DNA of 14,337 bases. Origin: an uncultured Akkermansia sp. Lineage in GTDB: Bacteria; Verrucomicrobiota; Verrucomicrobiia; Verrucomicrobiales; Akkermansiaceae. Shown here in pieces: positions 6,547-12,923 of the stretch. Both the position numbers and the translations under genes were made by a program. The DNA is taken from positions 1 through 14,337 of the forward strand of contig CANPXA010000022.1 of the NCBI GenBank assembly GCA_947585525.1, given 5' to 3'. The stretch's first letter is position 1; every line of letters starts with the position of its first letter. The notes beneath the pieces are model-generated. The model was not told the origin of the DNA. It did not search any database and worked only from the letters and a program-made list of their open reading frames with translations.

Positions 6547-8550
6547 TCAATCATTGAGTAATTCGCGCATCGAGTCGAAGAAGTTCATACATTCCTCCTC
6601 CGTAGCGGGTTCGGCCATCAGGGCATCATAATCCACAAATTCATAGAGGTTGCCGGGTATTTCTTCGATGAATTCCGAGGGAGCGCAATTTTCTTCCTTG
6701 CCGTAGCGGACGCGTTTCGAACAGTAGGAAAGTGTCAATTTTTCCTGAGCTCGGGTAATTCCCACATAAAGGAGTCTCCGCTCCTCATCCAGATTTCCCT
6801 CGTCCACGGATCGCGAGTGCGGCAACAACCCCTGCTCCACTCCCACGATGTAGACTACGGGGAATTCCAGCCCCTTTGCTGCATGCATAGTGATGAGACA
6901 AACACCGCTCTTTCCTTCAAGGTCGTCCTCTTCTTCGCGGCTGTCATCCAAGCATATGCCGGCGAGCAGATCCGTCAACTTGCCGGGACTCGGCTGCAAG
7001 CTGTTCATCGTCACCAACAGCTCATCCACTGCAGCCTCCCGCTGAAGTCTCTCCTCCTCCGTTTTGCAAGTACGCATGATATATTCCCCATAGCCTATCT
7101 CTTCTAGGAATCGACGTAGTACGGCGGCATGAGGCTCCCGCGCGGCGGCAAATTGAGCGAGGTATTTTCGCATGAGAGAGGTGAAGGAGCGGATAGCGGC
7201 CATCGACCGTTCGCTGCAATCTTCCGCCAATCGCTCATCTAAGAGCGTATCCCAAACACTCTTTCTCAGCTCCCGACTCTTATCGATGATAACACTTGCC
7301 GTGGTCGAGCTGATGCCGCGCGGAGGGGTATTGAGGATGCGCAACAGGTGTAGATCGGCAGCAGGATTGTCCATGGCATGCAGGTAGCTGAGGATATCCT
7401 TCACCTCGCGGCGATCGAAGAAGCTTTTAGAGCCTATCATTCGGTAGGGGATGTGGTGCTCGCGCATAGCTAGTTCGAGAGAACGGCTCTGTGCATTGGC
7501 GCGAAAGAGCACAGCAAAAGCCTCCCATGGACGCCGATCGCGTGCATGGGCATCCTCGATCTCCTGTGCTACGAAATCAGCCTCCCTCTCGGGACCGGAA
7601 ACGGATACGAGGCGCACTCCGTCGCTTCCCTGTTTGGTCGTACGCAGAGTTTTGTCGCGGCGGCCGATATTGTGGCGGATGAGGGCATTGGCGCAGTCGA
7701 GCACCTGCCTGGTGCAGCGGTAATTTTCCTCAAGCTTGATGACTTTGGGATTCGGAAAGTAGCTCTCAAACTCCAGGATATTGGATATCTGTGCCCCACG
7801 CCAGCCATAGATTGATTGATCGTCGTCCCCCACCACGCACACATTATGGTTCTCGCCGACGAGCTGACGAAGCAAGCTCATCTGCAGCGAATTCGTGTCC
7901 TGAAATTCATCCACCGTGATGTGCGTGTAGCGTTTTTGCCAACGCTCGTGCACATCCGGGTAGCAACGAAGCAAACGTTCTGCCAGGATCAGCAGGTCAT
8001 CAAAGTCCAGCGCATTTTGAGCCTTGAGGGCGCGCTGGTAGGCTCCGGCAACGGCAGAGATGAGCGTGTCATCAATCTGTTTGTACGTGAGTCCGCGGTT
8101 GCGAACGGCGGAGTAGGCTGCGATAACTTGTGCAGGCTCGAGTTTTTCATGACGAGCGCCCTGCTCGATGATCAATTTTTTGATGAGACCGCTCTGATCG
8201 CTCCCGGTGAAGATGGAGAAATTTTCCTTGTAGCCGAGACGTCCTATCTCACGTCGCAAGATACGCACACACAGCGAGTGAAAGGTGCACACCGTCATCT
8301 TCTTCGCCTCGTCACGCTCCACCAGACCCGCCACGCGCTCCGCCATCTCCCGAGCCGCCTTGTTCGTGAACGTCAGCGCGAGGATGCCCCGAGGATCCAC
8401 CCCCTTCTCCAGCATATGCGCGATGCGACAAGTCACTGTCCGCGTTTTCCCCGTCCCCGCCCCTGCCAGGATGAGCACGGGACCGTCCAACGTCCGCACA
8501 GCTTCGCGTTGTGCCGGGTTTAATTTTCTGATATCAAATTTTTCTCCCAT
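6547..8550 (-). CDS. Rep/UvrD-family ATP-dependent 3'-5' DNA helicase (SF1A)
   Basis: This 667-residue helicase unwinds DNA during repair or replication restart. The superfamily 1A motifs are complete: Q motif LNPAQREAV (10-18), Walker A AGAGTGKT (29-36), motif Ia FTNKAAREM (61-69), TFHSL (89-93), motif II VDEFQDTN (213-220), motif III GDDDQSIYGWRGAQ (241-254), motif IV LEENYRC (273-279), motif V TMHAAKGLEFP (554-564) and motif VI LLYVGITRAQEKL (593-605). FTNKAAREM, the spacing around REVKDILSYL (381-390) and the total length are closer to E. coli Rep (673) than to UvrD or PcrA (720-740). The C-terminal UvrD/PcrA extension is absent. A GAGG sits 4 nt before the ATG. The ATG lies 6 nt after the HAD gene, so the two are probably coupled. 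Confidence 0.93.
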   Translation of the reverse strand: MGEKFDIRKLNPAQREAVRTLDGPVLILAGAGTGKTRTVTCRIAHMLEKGVDPRGILALTFTNKAAREMAERVAGLVERDEAKKMTVCTFHSLCVRILRREIGRLGYKENFSIFTGSDQSGLIKKLIIEQGARHEKLEPAQVIAAYSAVRNRGLTYKQIDDTLISAVAGAYQRALKAQNALDFDDLLILAERLLRCYPDVHERWQKRYTHITVDEFQDTNSLQMSLLRQLVGENHNVCVVGDDDQSIYGWRGAQISNILEFESYFPNPKVIKLEENYRCTRQVLDCANALIRHNIGRRDKTLRTTKQGSDGVRLVSVSGPEREADFVAQEIEDAHARDRRPWEAFAVLFRANAQSRSLELAMREHHIPYRMIGSKSFFDRREVKDILSYLHAMDNPAADLHLLRILNTPPRGISSTTASVIIDKSRELRKSVWDTLLDERLAEDCSERSMAAIRSFTSLMRKYLAQFAAAREPHAAVLRRFLEEIGYGEYIMRTCKTEEERLQREAAVDELLVTMNSLQPSPGKLTDLLAGICLDDSREEEDDLEGKSGVCLITMHAAKGLEFPVVYIVGVEQGLLPHSRSVDEGNLDEERRLLYVGITRAQEKLTLSYCSKRVRYGKEENCAPSEFIEEIPGNLYEFVDYDALMAEPATEEECMNFFDSMRELLND

Positions 8551-8556
8551 AATACC

Positions 8557-9210
8557 TCAAAAGCCTTCATCATTCAAGAAACTCGGCATCGGAGTGCCCA
8601 CGCGCACGCACTCCATTCCGGCCGCACGGGCTGCCTGCAACCCCGGCTCTGCATCCTCAAAAACAACGCACTCCTGCGGCGGCACACCCATTCTTTGCGC
8701 TGCGAGCAAGAAGATATCCGGTGCAGGTTTACCGTGCACGACGTCTTCCGGTGTGACGATGATGCTGAAGAGTTCCTCAATTCGAGCGGCGCACAGGGTG
8801 GCTCTGGCTCCGGGTATCGCACTGCCGGTGCCGATAGCGTAGGGGATGCCGCGTTCTCGCAGGTTACGCACAAGTTGCACCGTTTCCGGGATAACATTCA
8901 GTCCTTCCTCTTCTAGGTAGCACGCATAGAGGTTTCTCTTCTCGTCTGCCGTAGAATCCGGTTCCATCTTCAAACCGTATTGCTCATTGAGCTCCTGCAC
9001 AATATCCCTCGCCGCCATGCCCCCATGGTCCAGAAACTCCTGCCATCCGAATACCTCGACCGGTGCGCCATGCCGCCGCAGCGCTTCTCGCCAAGCTCGG
9101 TAGTGCAACGGCATACTCTCCACAAGTGTGCCGTCCAAATCAAAGATATACCCCTTGAAATCCCGTTCCGGTAGTGTAATCCGTGGTGTGCTGCTAGTTT
9201 CCCTCTGCAT
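8557..9210 (-). CDS. HAD-superfamily sugar-phosphate phosphatase, YqaB / beta-phosphoglucomutase-like
   Basis: This is a 217-residue cytoplasmic haloacid dehalogenase-like hydrolase of subfamily IA. Motif I is DLDGT (24-28; nucleophile D24, acid/base D26). A helical cap follows (about 30-100). Motif II lies in AIGTGS (125-130), motif III is K161 in HGKPAPDIFLLAAQRMG, and motif IV is FEDAEPGLQAARAAGM (184-199). The stretch from the KPAPD motif through motif IV closely resembles E. coli YqaB, which removes phosphate from fructose-1-phosphate and related sugar phosphates. A similar substrate is likely, but a beta-phosphoglucomutase role is not excluded. The N-terminus carries about 17 extra residues before the first strand, so an internal start is possible, but no better ATG is present. 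It lies 21 bp after trkA and 6 bp before the helicase gene. Confidence 0.88.
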   Translation of the reverse strand: MQRETSSTPRITLPERDFKGYIFDLDGTLVESMPLHYRAWREALRRHGAPVEVFGWQEFLDHGGMAARDIVQELNEQYGLKMEPDSTADEKRNLYACYLEEEGLNVIPETVQLVRNLRERGIPYAIGTGSAIPGARATLCAARIEELFSIIVTPEDVVHGKPAPDIFLLAAQRMGVPPQECVVFEDAEPGLQAARAAGMECVRVGTPMPSFLNDEGF

Positions 9211-9231
9211 CCTCTTTTCCCTATCACCTGT

Positions 9232-9936
9232 TTACAGCGCAAAATAATCCACGAAGTTCTGCAGGTCACTGTCCTTCCCAAATAGCACGAGAACATCCCC
9301 TTGCTGAAATTTCATGGAAGGCTCCGGCGTATCAATGACCGGTTGCTCGGGCTGCAAGATGACGTCATCGGTTTCTGCCGTCTCGGTCGGTTTGCCACGT
9401 CGTACGGTGAGCAAGTTGAGGTGGTAACGGCTGCGTAGTTCCACCTCCATGAGACTCTTGCCTACCCACGCCTCCGGCAGGTTCACCTCCGCCAGAGAAT
9501 GCGTCGTGTCAATCTTGCGCAACCGCATCAACCCCTCGTTGATGAAACGTGTAGCCAGTTGTTTCGCCGCCACATCTTCCACACGAAAGAGTTCCGAGAC
9601 GCCGATGAGTTTGAGTACTTTTCCCTGCATCTCATTCACGGAGCGAGCGTAAAGGTGCTTCACTCCGCCGATTTCCTTGATCTGCGCAGCGATGAGCAGA
9701 CTGCGCTCGAAGCTCTCGCCCACCGCAATGATGACGCACGTATCTTCCCCCAGGTCCAACTGCTTGAGCAGTCGCGGGTCGGTAGCATCTCCGACGATGG
9801 CATAGGCAACGCTGTCCTTGAGTTCGGTGATGACGGATTCTCTCTCGTCAATGATAGTGACCTCAAACCCGCTCTGAGTGAGATAGAGGGCGAGAGCGCG
9901 TCCGAATTGTCCGATTCCGATGATGACGAATTTCAT
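9232..9936 (-). CDS. Potassium uptake regulatory subunit (TrkA/KtrA, RCK domains)
   Basis: This 234-residue cytoplasmic gating-ring protein controls the neighbouring potassium transporter. The N-terminal RCK_N Rossmann domain (1-120) shows GIGQFG (7-12), an acidic residue at the end of strand two (D30) and GDATD (49-53), so it should bind NAD(H) and/or ATP/ADP. The RCK_C domain (about 145-234) is present once. This single RCK_N/RCK_C layout and length match KtrA (about 220 residues) rather than the tandem E. coli TrkA (458). RCK_C carries a somewhat long acidic, proline-containing insert (183-206). The gene lies 19 bp downstream of its membrane partner. No Shine-Dalgarno sequence is visible before the ATG, so translation may depend on coupling from trkH. 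Confidence 0.93.
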   Translation of the reverse strand: MKFVIIGIGQFGRALALYLTQSGFEVTIIDERESVITELKDSVAYAIVGDATDPRLLKQLDLGEDTCVIIAVGESFERSLLIAAQIKEIGGVKHLYARSVNEMQGKVLKLIGVSELFRVEDVAAKQLATRFINEGLMRLRKIDTTHSLAEVNLPEAWVGKSLMEVELRSRYHLNLLTVRRGKPTETAETDDVILQPEQPVIDTPEPSMKFQQGDVLVLFGKDSDLQNFVDYFAL

Positions 9937-9955
9937 GATGTGATGGATATGAGGT

Positions 9956-11737
9956 TTAGTTGAGAGGCAGTCGAGTTTCCGGGTAGCGGAAGGGCTGGGG
10001 AGCTTTTGGGGTAATGAAGATGAGCATGAAGGTGAACATACCCATGCGTCCGAAGAGCATATTGAGTGTAATGATGATCTTCGACAGGGAAGAAAGATCG
10101 GTTAACCCGATCAGCGAGTATCCCGTCGTGGTATATGCGCTCACCTCCAAAAAAAGCATATCGATGATTCCCCGTTCCCCACCGGCAATCTTTGGTTCTA
10201 GCAGCAACAGCAACATCGTCGTTGCAATGATCCAAAAAATGGAGAGTACTACAGTGGCCATAGCACGCTCCACGGTGCTGCGTGCAATCCTCCGCGAGTG
10301 AAACTGCACATCCTGCTGCCCACGCAGCACCCGGATCACCTCCAACACACACAGCGCCACCACCGGCGCAAACACCCCGCCGCCGGTCCCCGCCGGATTG
10401 CCCCCGATAAACATCAACACACACATGAAGAGGTTGTACACCGGTCCGTAATCCGATATATCAGTCAAATTAAAACCGGCGGATCGGCACACGGTGTTCC
10501 ACAAACTCTCCCAAATGGAAAATCCCGCCTGCTGCGTGTGCGCGGATGGTTCCAGCCAGCTCAGCAAGTTGAGTCCCACGAATCCCAGCAGAAGCACAAT
10601 TCCCGTCACCCGAATGACCAGCCATGAATGCGTACTCCACCTCCGTGTGTTCTTCTCTCCTTGCAACCTCCGGCGCAGCCGGGTCAGACCTTCCAGATAA
10701 ATACCGAATCCTAGAGTGCCGGCCAACACCAGCAACAGCATCACCACCTGCGCCCCGTAGCTCGTCACTATTCCATCTTGCGCCATGCTTCTCGGGAAAA
10801 GAGTGATGCCGGCATTGCTGAAAGCTGACACCGAATGAAAAATGGCGTAGAACCACAGGTGCTCCTGCGGCACCGCCGGATTGCCGCTCCACTGCCAATG
10901 CAGCAGCACGGCTCCGATAAACTCTATGCCAAACGTCACAAAAAAAACGGCCTTGAGCAGGTGCGGGATAATCTGCACTCCCTCTTGGTCCAGGATGGCT
11001 GACATAGTCATGCTCTCGCGCGTGTTGAGCCTCTTGCCCACCATCAACAGGATGAGGTAGGTGAATGTCATCACGCCCACCGCACCCACTTGAAAATCAG
11101 CCAATACAACCAACTTTCCCAATGGGGTGAGCGCCTCGGAGATATCTATCGTCATGAGTCCGGTAATCGCCGTTGCGCTCGCACACGTGAACAATGCATC
11201 CACAAAGCTGAGAGGTTTGCAGGAAGCTCCCGGTGTAAGCAAGACCAAGGAACTGAACAGCACAAAGCCCACCATTGCCGTGAAGAATATAATCGCCGGT
11301 GACCACCTGTTTCTCCGACCTTGGCGCAAGCTTCGGTGGCGCTCCTTCATGTACGTGATGACATTAAGGATGGCAAAGATACCGATGAGCAGAGCCAACA
11401 AGAGTCCCACCCACGGCATGGGCTGTATGTACCCACCTATCTCTCCGGAAAACACCCCACTCGCCACCACGCCAACCACCAACTGTCTCCAGACGATTCC
11501 CTCCGGTATGCGATGCCCCATCAAATCCTGAACAACATGGATGATGACACAGAGCGTGTTGAATCCCACGAGTCCCCCGACTATCAGCAAAACGCTCCGT
11601 GTAAAGTTACTCACCTCCGCAGCATTTGCCGCATTCGGAACAAAGCAAGCCGCCCACAGCATCACGCCTAACACCATGATGCCGGACACGATCTCGGGCA
11701 ACTCAAGCGCCCCCCCTGACCTGCTCCTTGCAGTCAT
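9956..11737 (-). CDS. Potassium transporter membrane subunit (TrkH/KtrB superfamily) with extended N-terminus
   Basis: This 593-residue inner-membrane protein forms the ion path of a Ktr/Trk system. I start it at the ATG at 11737. An in-frame GTG three codons upstream overlaps the -10 box and cannot be in the mRNA if that promoter is used. In ATG numbering, the four pore repeats end at the filter glycines G193 (TAITGL), G310 (SNAG), G421 (RSAGFN) and G539 (TTTG). The intramembrane gate loop is FIGGNPAGTGGGV (443-455). The common QIGGLGIMTF segment is replaced by FQVGAVGVMTF (215-225). About 145 residues with roughly four hydrophobic segments precede the first pore repeat. KtrB proteins (about 450) lack this region, while some longer TrkH-type proteins may share it. 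It is first in the run with the RCK subunit. Confidence 0.92.
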   Translation of the reverse strand: MTARSRSGGALELPEIVSGIMVLGVMLWAACFVPNAANAAEVSNFTRSVLLIVGGLVGFNTLCVIIHVVQDLMGHRIPEGIVWRQLVVGVVASGVFSGEIGGYIQPMPWVGLLLALLIGIFAILNVITYMKERHRSLRQGRRNRWSPAIIFFTAMVGFVLFSSLVLLTPGASCKPLSFVDALFTCASATAITGLMTIDISEALTPLGKLVVLADFQVGAVGVMTFTYLILLMVGKRLNTRESMTMSAILDQEGVQIIPHLLKAVFFVTFGIEFIGAVLLHWQWSGNPAVPQEHLWFYAIFHSVSAFSNAGITLFPRSMAQDGIVTSYGAQVVMLLLVLAGTLGFGIYLEGLTRLRRRLQGEKNTRRWSTHSWLVIRVTGIVLLLGFVGLNLLSWLEPSAHTQQAGFSIWESLWNTVCRSAGFNLTDISDYGPVYNLFMCVLMFIGGNPAGTGGGVFAPVVALCVLEVIRVLRGQQDVQFHSRRIARSTVERAMATVVLSIFWIIATTMLLLLLEPKIAGGERGIIDMLFLEVSAYTTTGYSLIGLTDLSSLSKIIITLNMLFGRMGMFTFMLIFITPKAPQPFRYPETRLPLN

Positions 11738-11744
11738 CGGTTTC

Positions 11745-11773
11745 ACTATACCACAACACGGTCCTCATATCAA
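11745..11773 (-). promoter_or_regulatory. Sigma-70-type promoter giving a probably leaderless trkH mRNA
   Basis: On the minus strand, TTGATA (plus-strand 11768-11773, 5 of 6) and TATAGT (11745-11750, 5 of 6) are separated by exactly 17 bp. The last base of the -10 is only 7 nt from the A of the ATG at 11737, so the expected start site coincides with the start codon or falls within a base or two of it. No ribosome-binding site can exist on that transcript. Confidence 0.65.
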
Positions 11774-11944
11774 GCCCCGGCTCCGAATCAGCAGGGTAAA
11801 CGCATTTGAGAGAAGTTCATCAGCAGAGAGAATGCTCTTACTGATTGATATCATCGTTGATGCCTATCAAAAATCATGACAACAAGCGTTCATCATGGTG
11901 ACGGATCTAGAGAACTCACTCGCACACGCTGCTGATTCGAAAAA

Positions 11945-11985
11945 TTTGCGCAACGCGCACATTATTAATAAATCGTAAATAGGCA
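11945..11985 (+). repeat. Imperfect direct repeat, copy 1
   Basis: The unit begins TTTGCGCAACGCGCA (itself a small 5-bp hairpin, TGCGC-AAC-GCGCA) and ends with AAATCGTAAATAGGCA (11970-11985). The last 16 bases recur exactly at 12114-12129. The start recurs with two single-base insertions at 12081. Each copy is followed by a different GC-rich palindrome. Confidence 0.6.
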
Positions 11986-11987
11986 GC

Positions 11988-12024
11988 AAAGCGGCGGGAC
12001 GCCGCCTTAACCTCCCGCCGCTTT
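11988..12024. terminator. GC-rich palindrome with alternative pairings (candidate bidirectional terminator)
   Basis: AAAGCGGCGGGA (11988-11999) pairs perfectly over 12 bp with TCCCGCCGCTTT (12013-12024) around a 13-nt loop. The left arm can instead pair with CGCCGC (12000-12005) across a 3-nt loop, using GCGGCG (11991-11996). The A-rich and T-rich ends of the stem, with CTTTCT after it on the plus strand, look like a bidirectional terminator. On the minus strand it could end the gatB/253-residue-gene transcript. Confidence 0.45.
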
Positions 12025-12080
12025 CTTTCTATCACCGCACCTGTGTTCCCGAATATTCCGCTGCGTATTTGCTCCGCTAG

Positions 12081-12129
12081 TTTGCGCCAACGACGCGGAA
12101 TTTTCCAAATCGTAAATCGTAAATAGGCA
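12081..12129 (+). repeat. Imperfect direct repeat, copy 2
   Basis: The unit begins TTTGCGCCAACGACGCG and contains AAATCGT in tandem (12107-12113 and 12114-12120), where copy 1 has the heptamer once. It ends in the same AAATAGGCA. It runs straight into the second copy of the 30-bp palindrome. Confidence 0.6.
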
Positions 12130-12155
12130 AACGCATTTCTAATGCGTTTGCCCTG
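12126..12155. repeat. 30-bp palindromic repeat (copy 2), just after the 253-residue gene
   Basis: Identical base for base to 1000-1029 and in the same orientation, including the TCT centre and the trailing CTG. Here the stem is 12 bp (12126-12137 with 12141-12152). It lies 6 bp beyond the stop of the minus-strand gene at 12162. Read on the minus strand it is followed by TATTTACGATTTACGATTT, moderately T-rich, so it could act as a 3'-end hairpin. Confidence 0.85.
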
Positions 12156-12161
12156 TCCGGA

Positions 12162-12923
12162 TCAGATCCTCTCCATTCCTTTGTACGAGACGAAAAAAGC
12201 GTCACCACGACAAGGAGTAAGATCAGAGGATGGGTCAGTCTTTTTGATGCCGACGCGAGCGATGTATCCGGGAATATCGGAGGGGGAATCCGGGAGGTGG
12301 CGACGGAACTCAACGGGATCAGGAAGAGGAGCGGAAGAATCTGGATCAGTGACGGAAATCCATGAGGGATTTCCCTGCTCATCACGAAACCAGATATTGG
12401 GATGGACCTGGGGTATATCTTGGTAAGAAAGAATTTCCCGATTGCGTTTTTTGAGGTCATTTATGACGACGGAGACGCGAAAGTTACAGAGTTCCCATTC
12501 ACTCATCGGTACGGGACCCGGAAGATCGGGGATCTCAGCCGGATCCATCATATCTCCGGAAACCGGAGAAAGCAGATTCCATCCCATGGAAAGCGGAGCC
12601 ATGCTCTGCTCCCAAAGAGGGAAGTAAACCGGTTCGAGATTGAAACGGCGGGATTCTTCCAGCAAGAGATTTCGTTCGGTCTCACCGAGGGTGAGCTTTA
12701 CCTGTACCCTCTTGCCACGTTGTCCATGCGCATTCTCAACCTTTGCGAGAAGTACGGCATAAATACGGTTGCCGACTGCAAAAATGAGGTCTGCAAACGA
12801 GGGACGGCTGGGACGAACCTTGTGCCATGCGTAGCGACGCCCCTCAAGCTCGTCCAAACAAGTCTGCAGCTGATTGCCGCATAATTTGAACGCCTCAATA
12901 TAGTGCTTCTCATCGAAGATCAT
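12162..12923 (-). CDS. Unrecognised 253-residue protein translationally coupled to gatB
   Basis: I cannot assign this protein to a named family. It is probably cytoplasmic, with no signal peptide or membrane segment. The N-terminal half has a strand-rich core, PSFADLIFAVGNRIYAVLLA (41-60), followed by RFNLEPVYFPLWEQ (93-106) and GWNLLSP (114-120). After a proline-rich linker (130-140) comes a helix (141-163), then HPNIWFRDEQGNPSWISV (174-191) and a terminal RGDAFFVSYKGM (239-250). The layout suggests two compact alpha/beta modules. The N-terminal part vaguely recalls nuclease-like folds, but I see no convincing catalytic set. Its ATG overlaps the gatB stop (ATGA), so it should be made from the gatB mRNA, and a palindrome follows its stop. 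Base composition resembles the neighbours. Confidence 0.75.
   Translation of the reverse strand: MIFDEKHYIEAFKLCGNQLQTCLDELEGRRYAWHKVRPSRPSFADLIFAVGNRIYAVLLAKVENAHGQRGKRVQVKLTLGETERNLLLEESRRFNLEPVYFPLWEQSMAPLSMGWNLLSPVSGDMMDPAEIPDLPGPVPMSEWELCNFRVSVVINDLKKRNREILSYQDIPQVHPNIWFRDEQGNPSWISVTDPDSSAPLPDPVEFRRHLPDSPSDIPGYIARVGIKKTDPSSDLTPCRGDAFFVSYKGMERI

Larger units (their letters stand above)
11774..12161. other. Non-coding island between trkH and the 253-residue gene
   Basis: These 388 bases hold no open frame that looks like protein. From left to right they contain a degenerate half of the palindrome (11794-11807, 13 of 14 matches to 999-1012), about 135 bp with nothing I recognise, repeat unit copy 1 with a GC-rich palindrome, about 55 bp without recognisable content, and repeat unit copy 2 with the exact second copy of the 30-bp palindrome. 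No tRNA-like fold was seen. Confidence 0.7.

Noticed and set aside
7816..8523. 235-codon plus-strand open frame inside the helicase gene
   Set aside because: It lies antisense to the conserved Walker A to motif III region, and its translation is basic and repetitive in a way typical of shadow frames.
11744..11746. GTG as the start of trkH
   Set aside because: It overlaps the -10 box of the only good promoter; the ATG three codons later fits the expected transcription start.
11945..12155. Repeat island as a CRISPR array
   Set aside because: Only two diverged units of unequal length exist, with palindromic caps rather than uniform spacers, and no cas genes are nearby.
12077..12460. 127-codon minus-strand open frame spanning the repeat island and the end of the 253-residue gene
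   Set aside because: It covers the palindrome and tandem heptamers in a frame overlapping a better-supported gene, with no plausible protein features.
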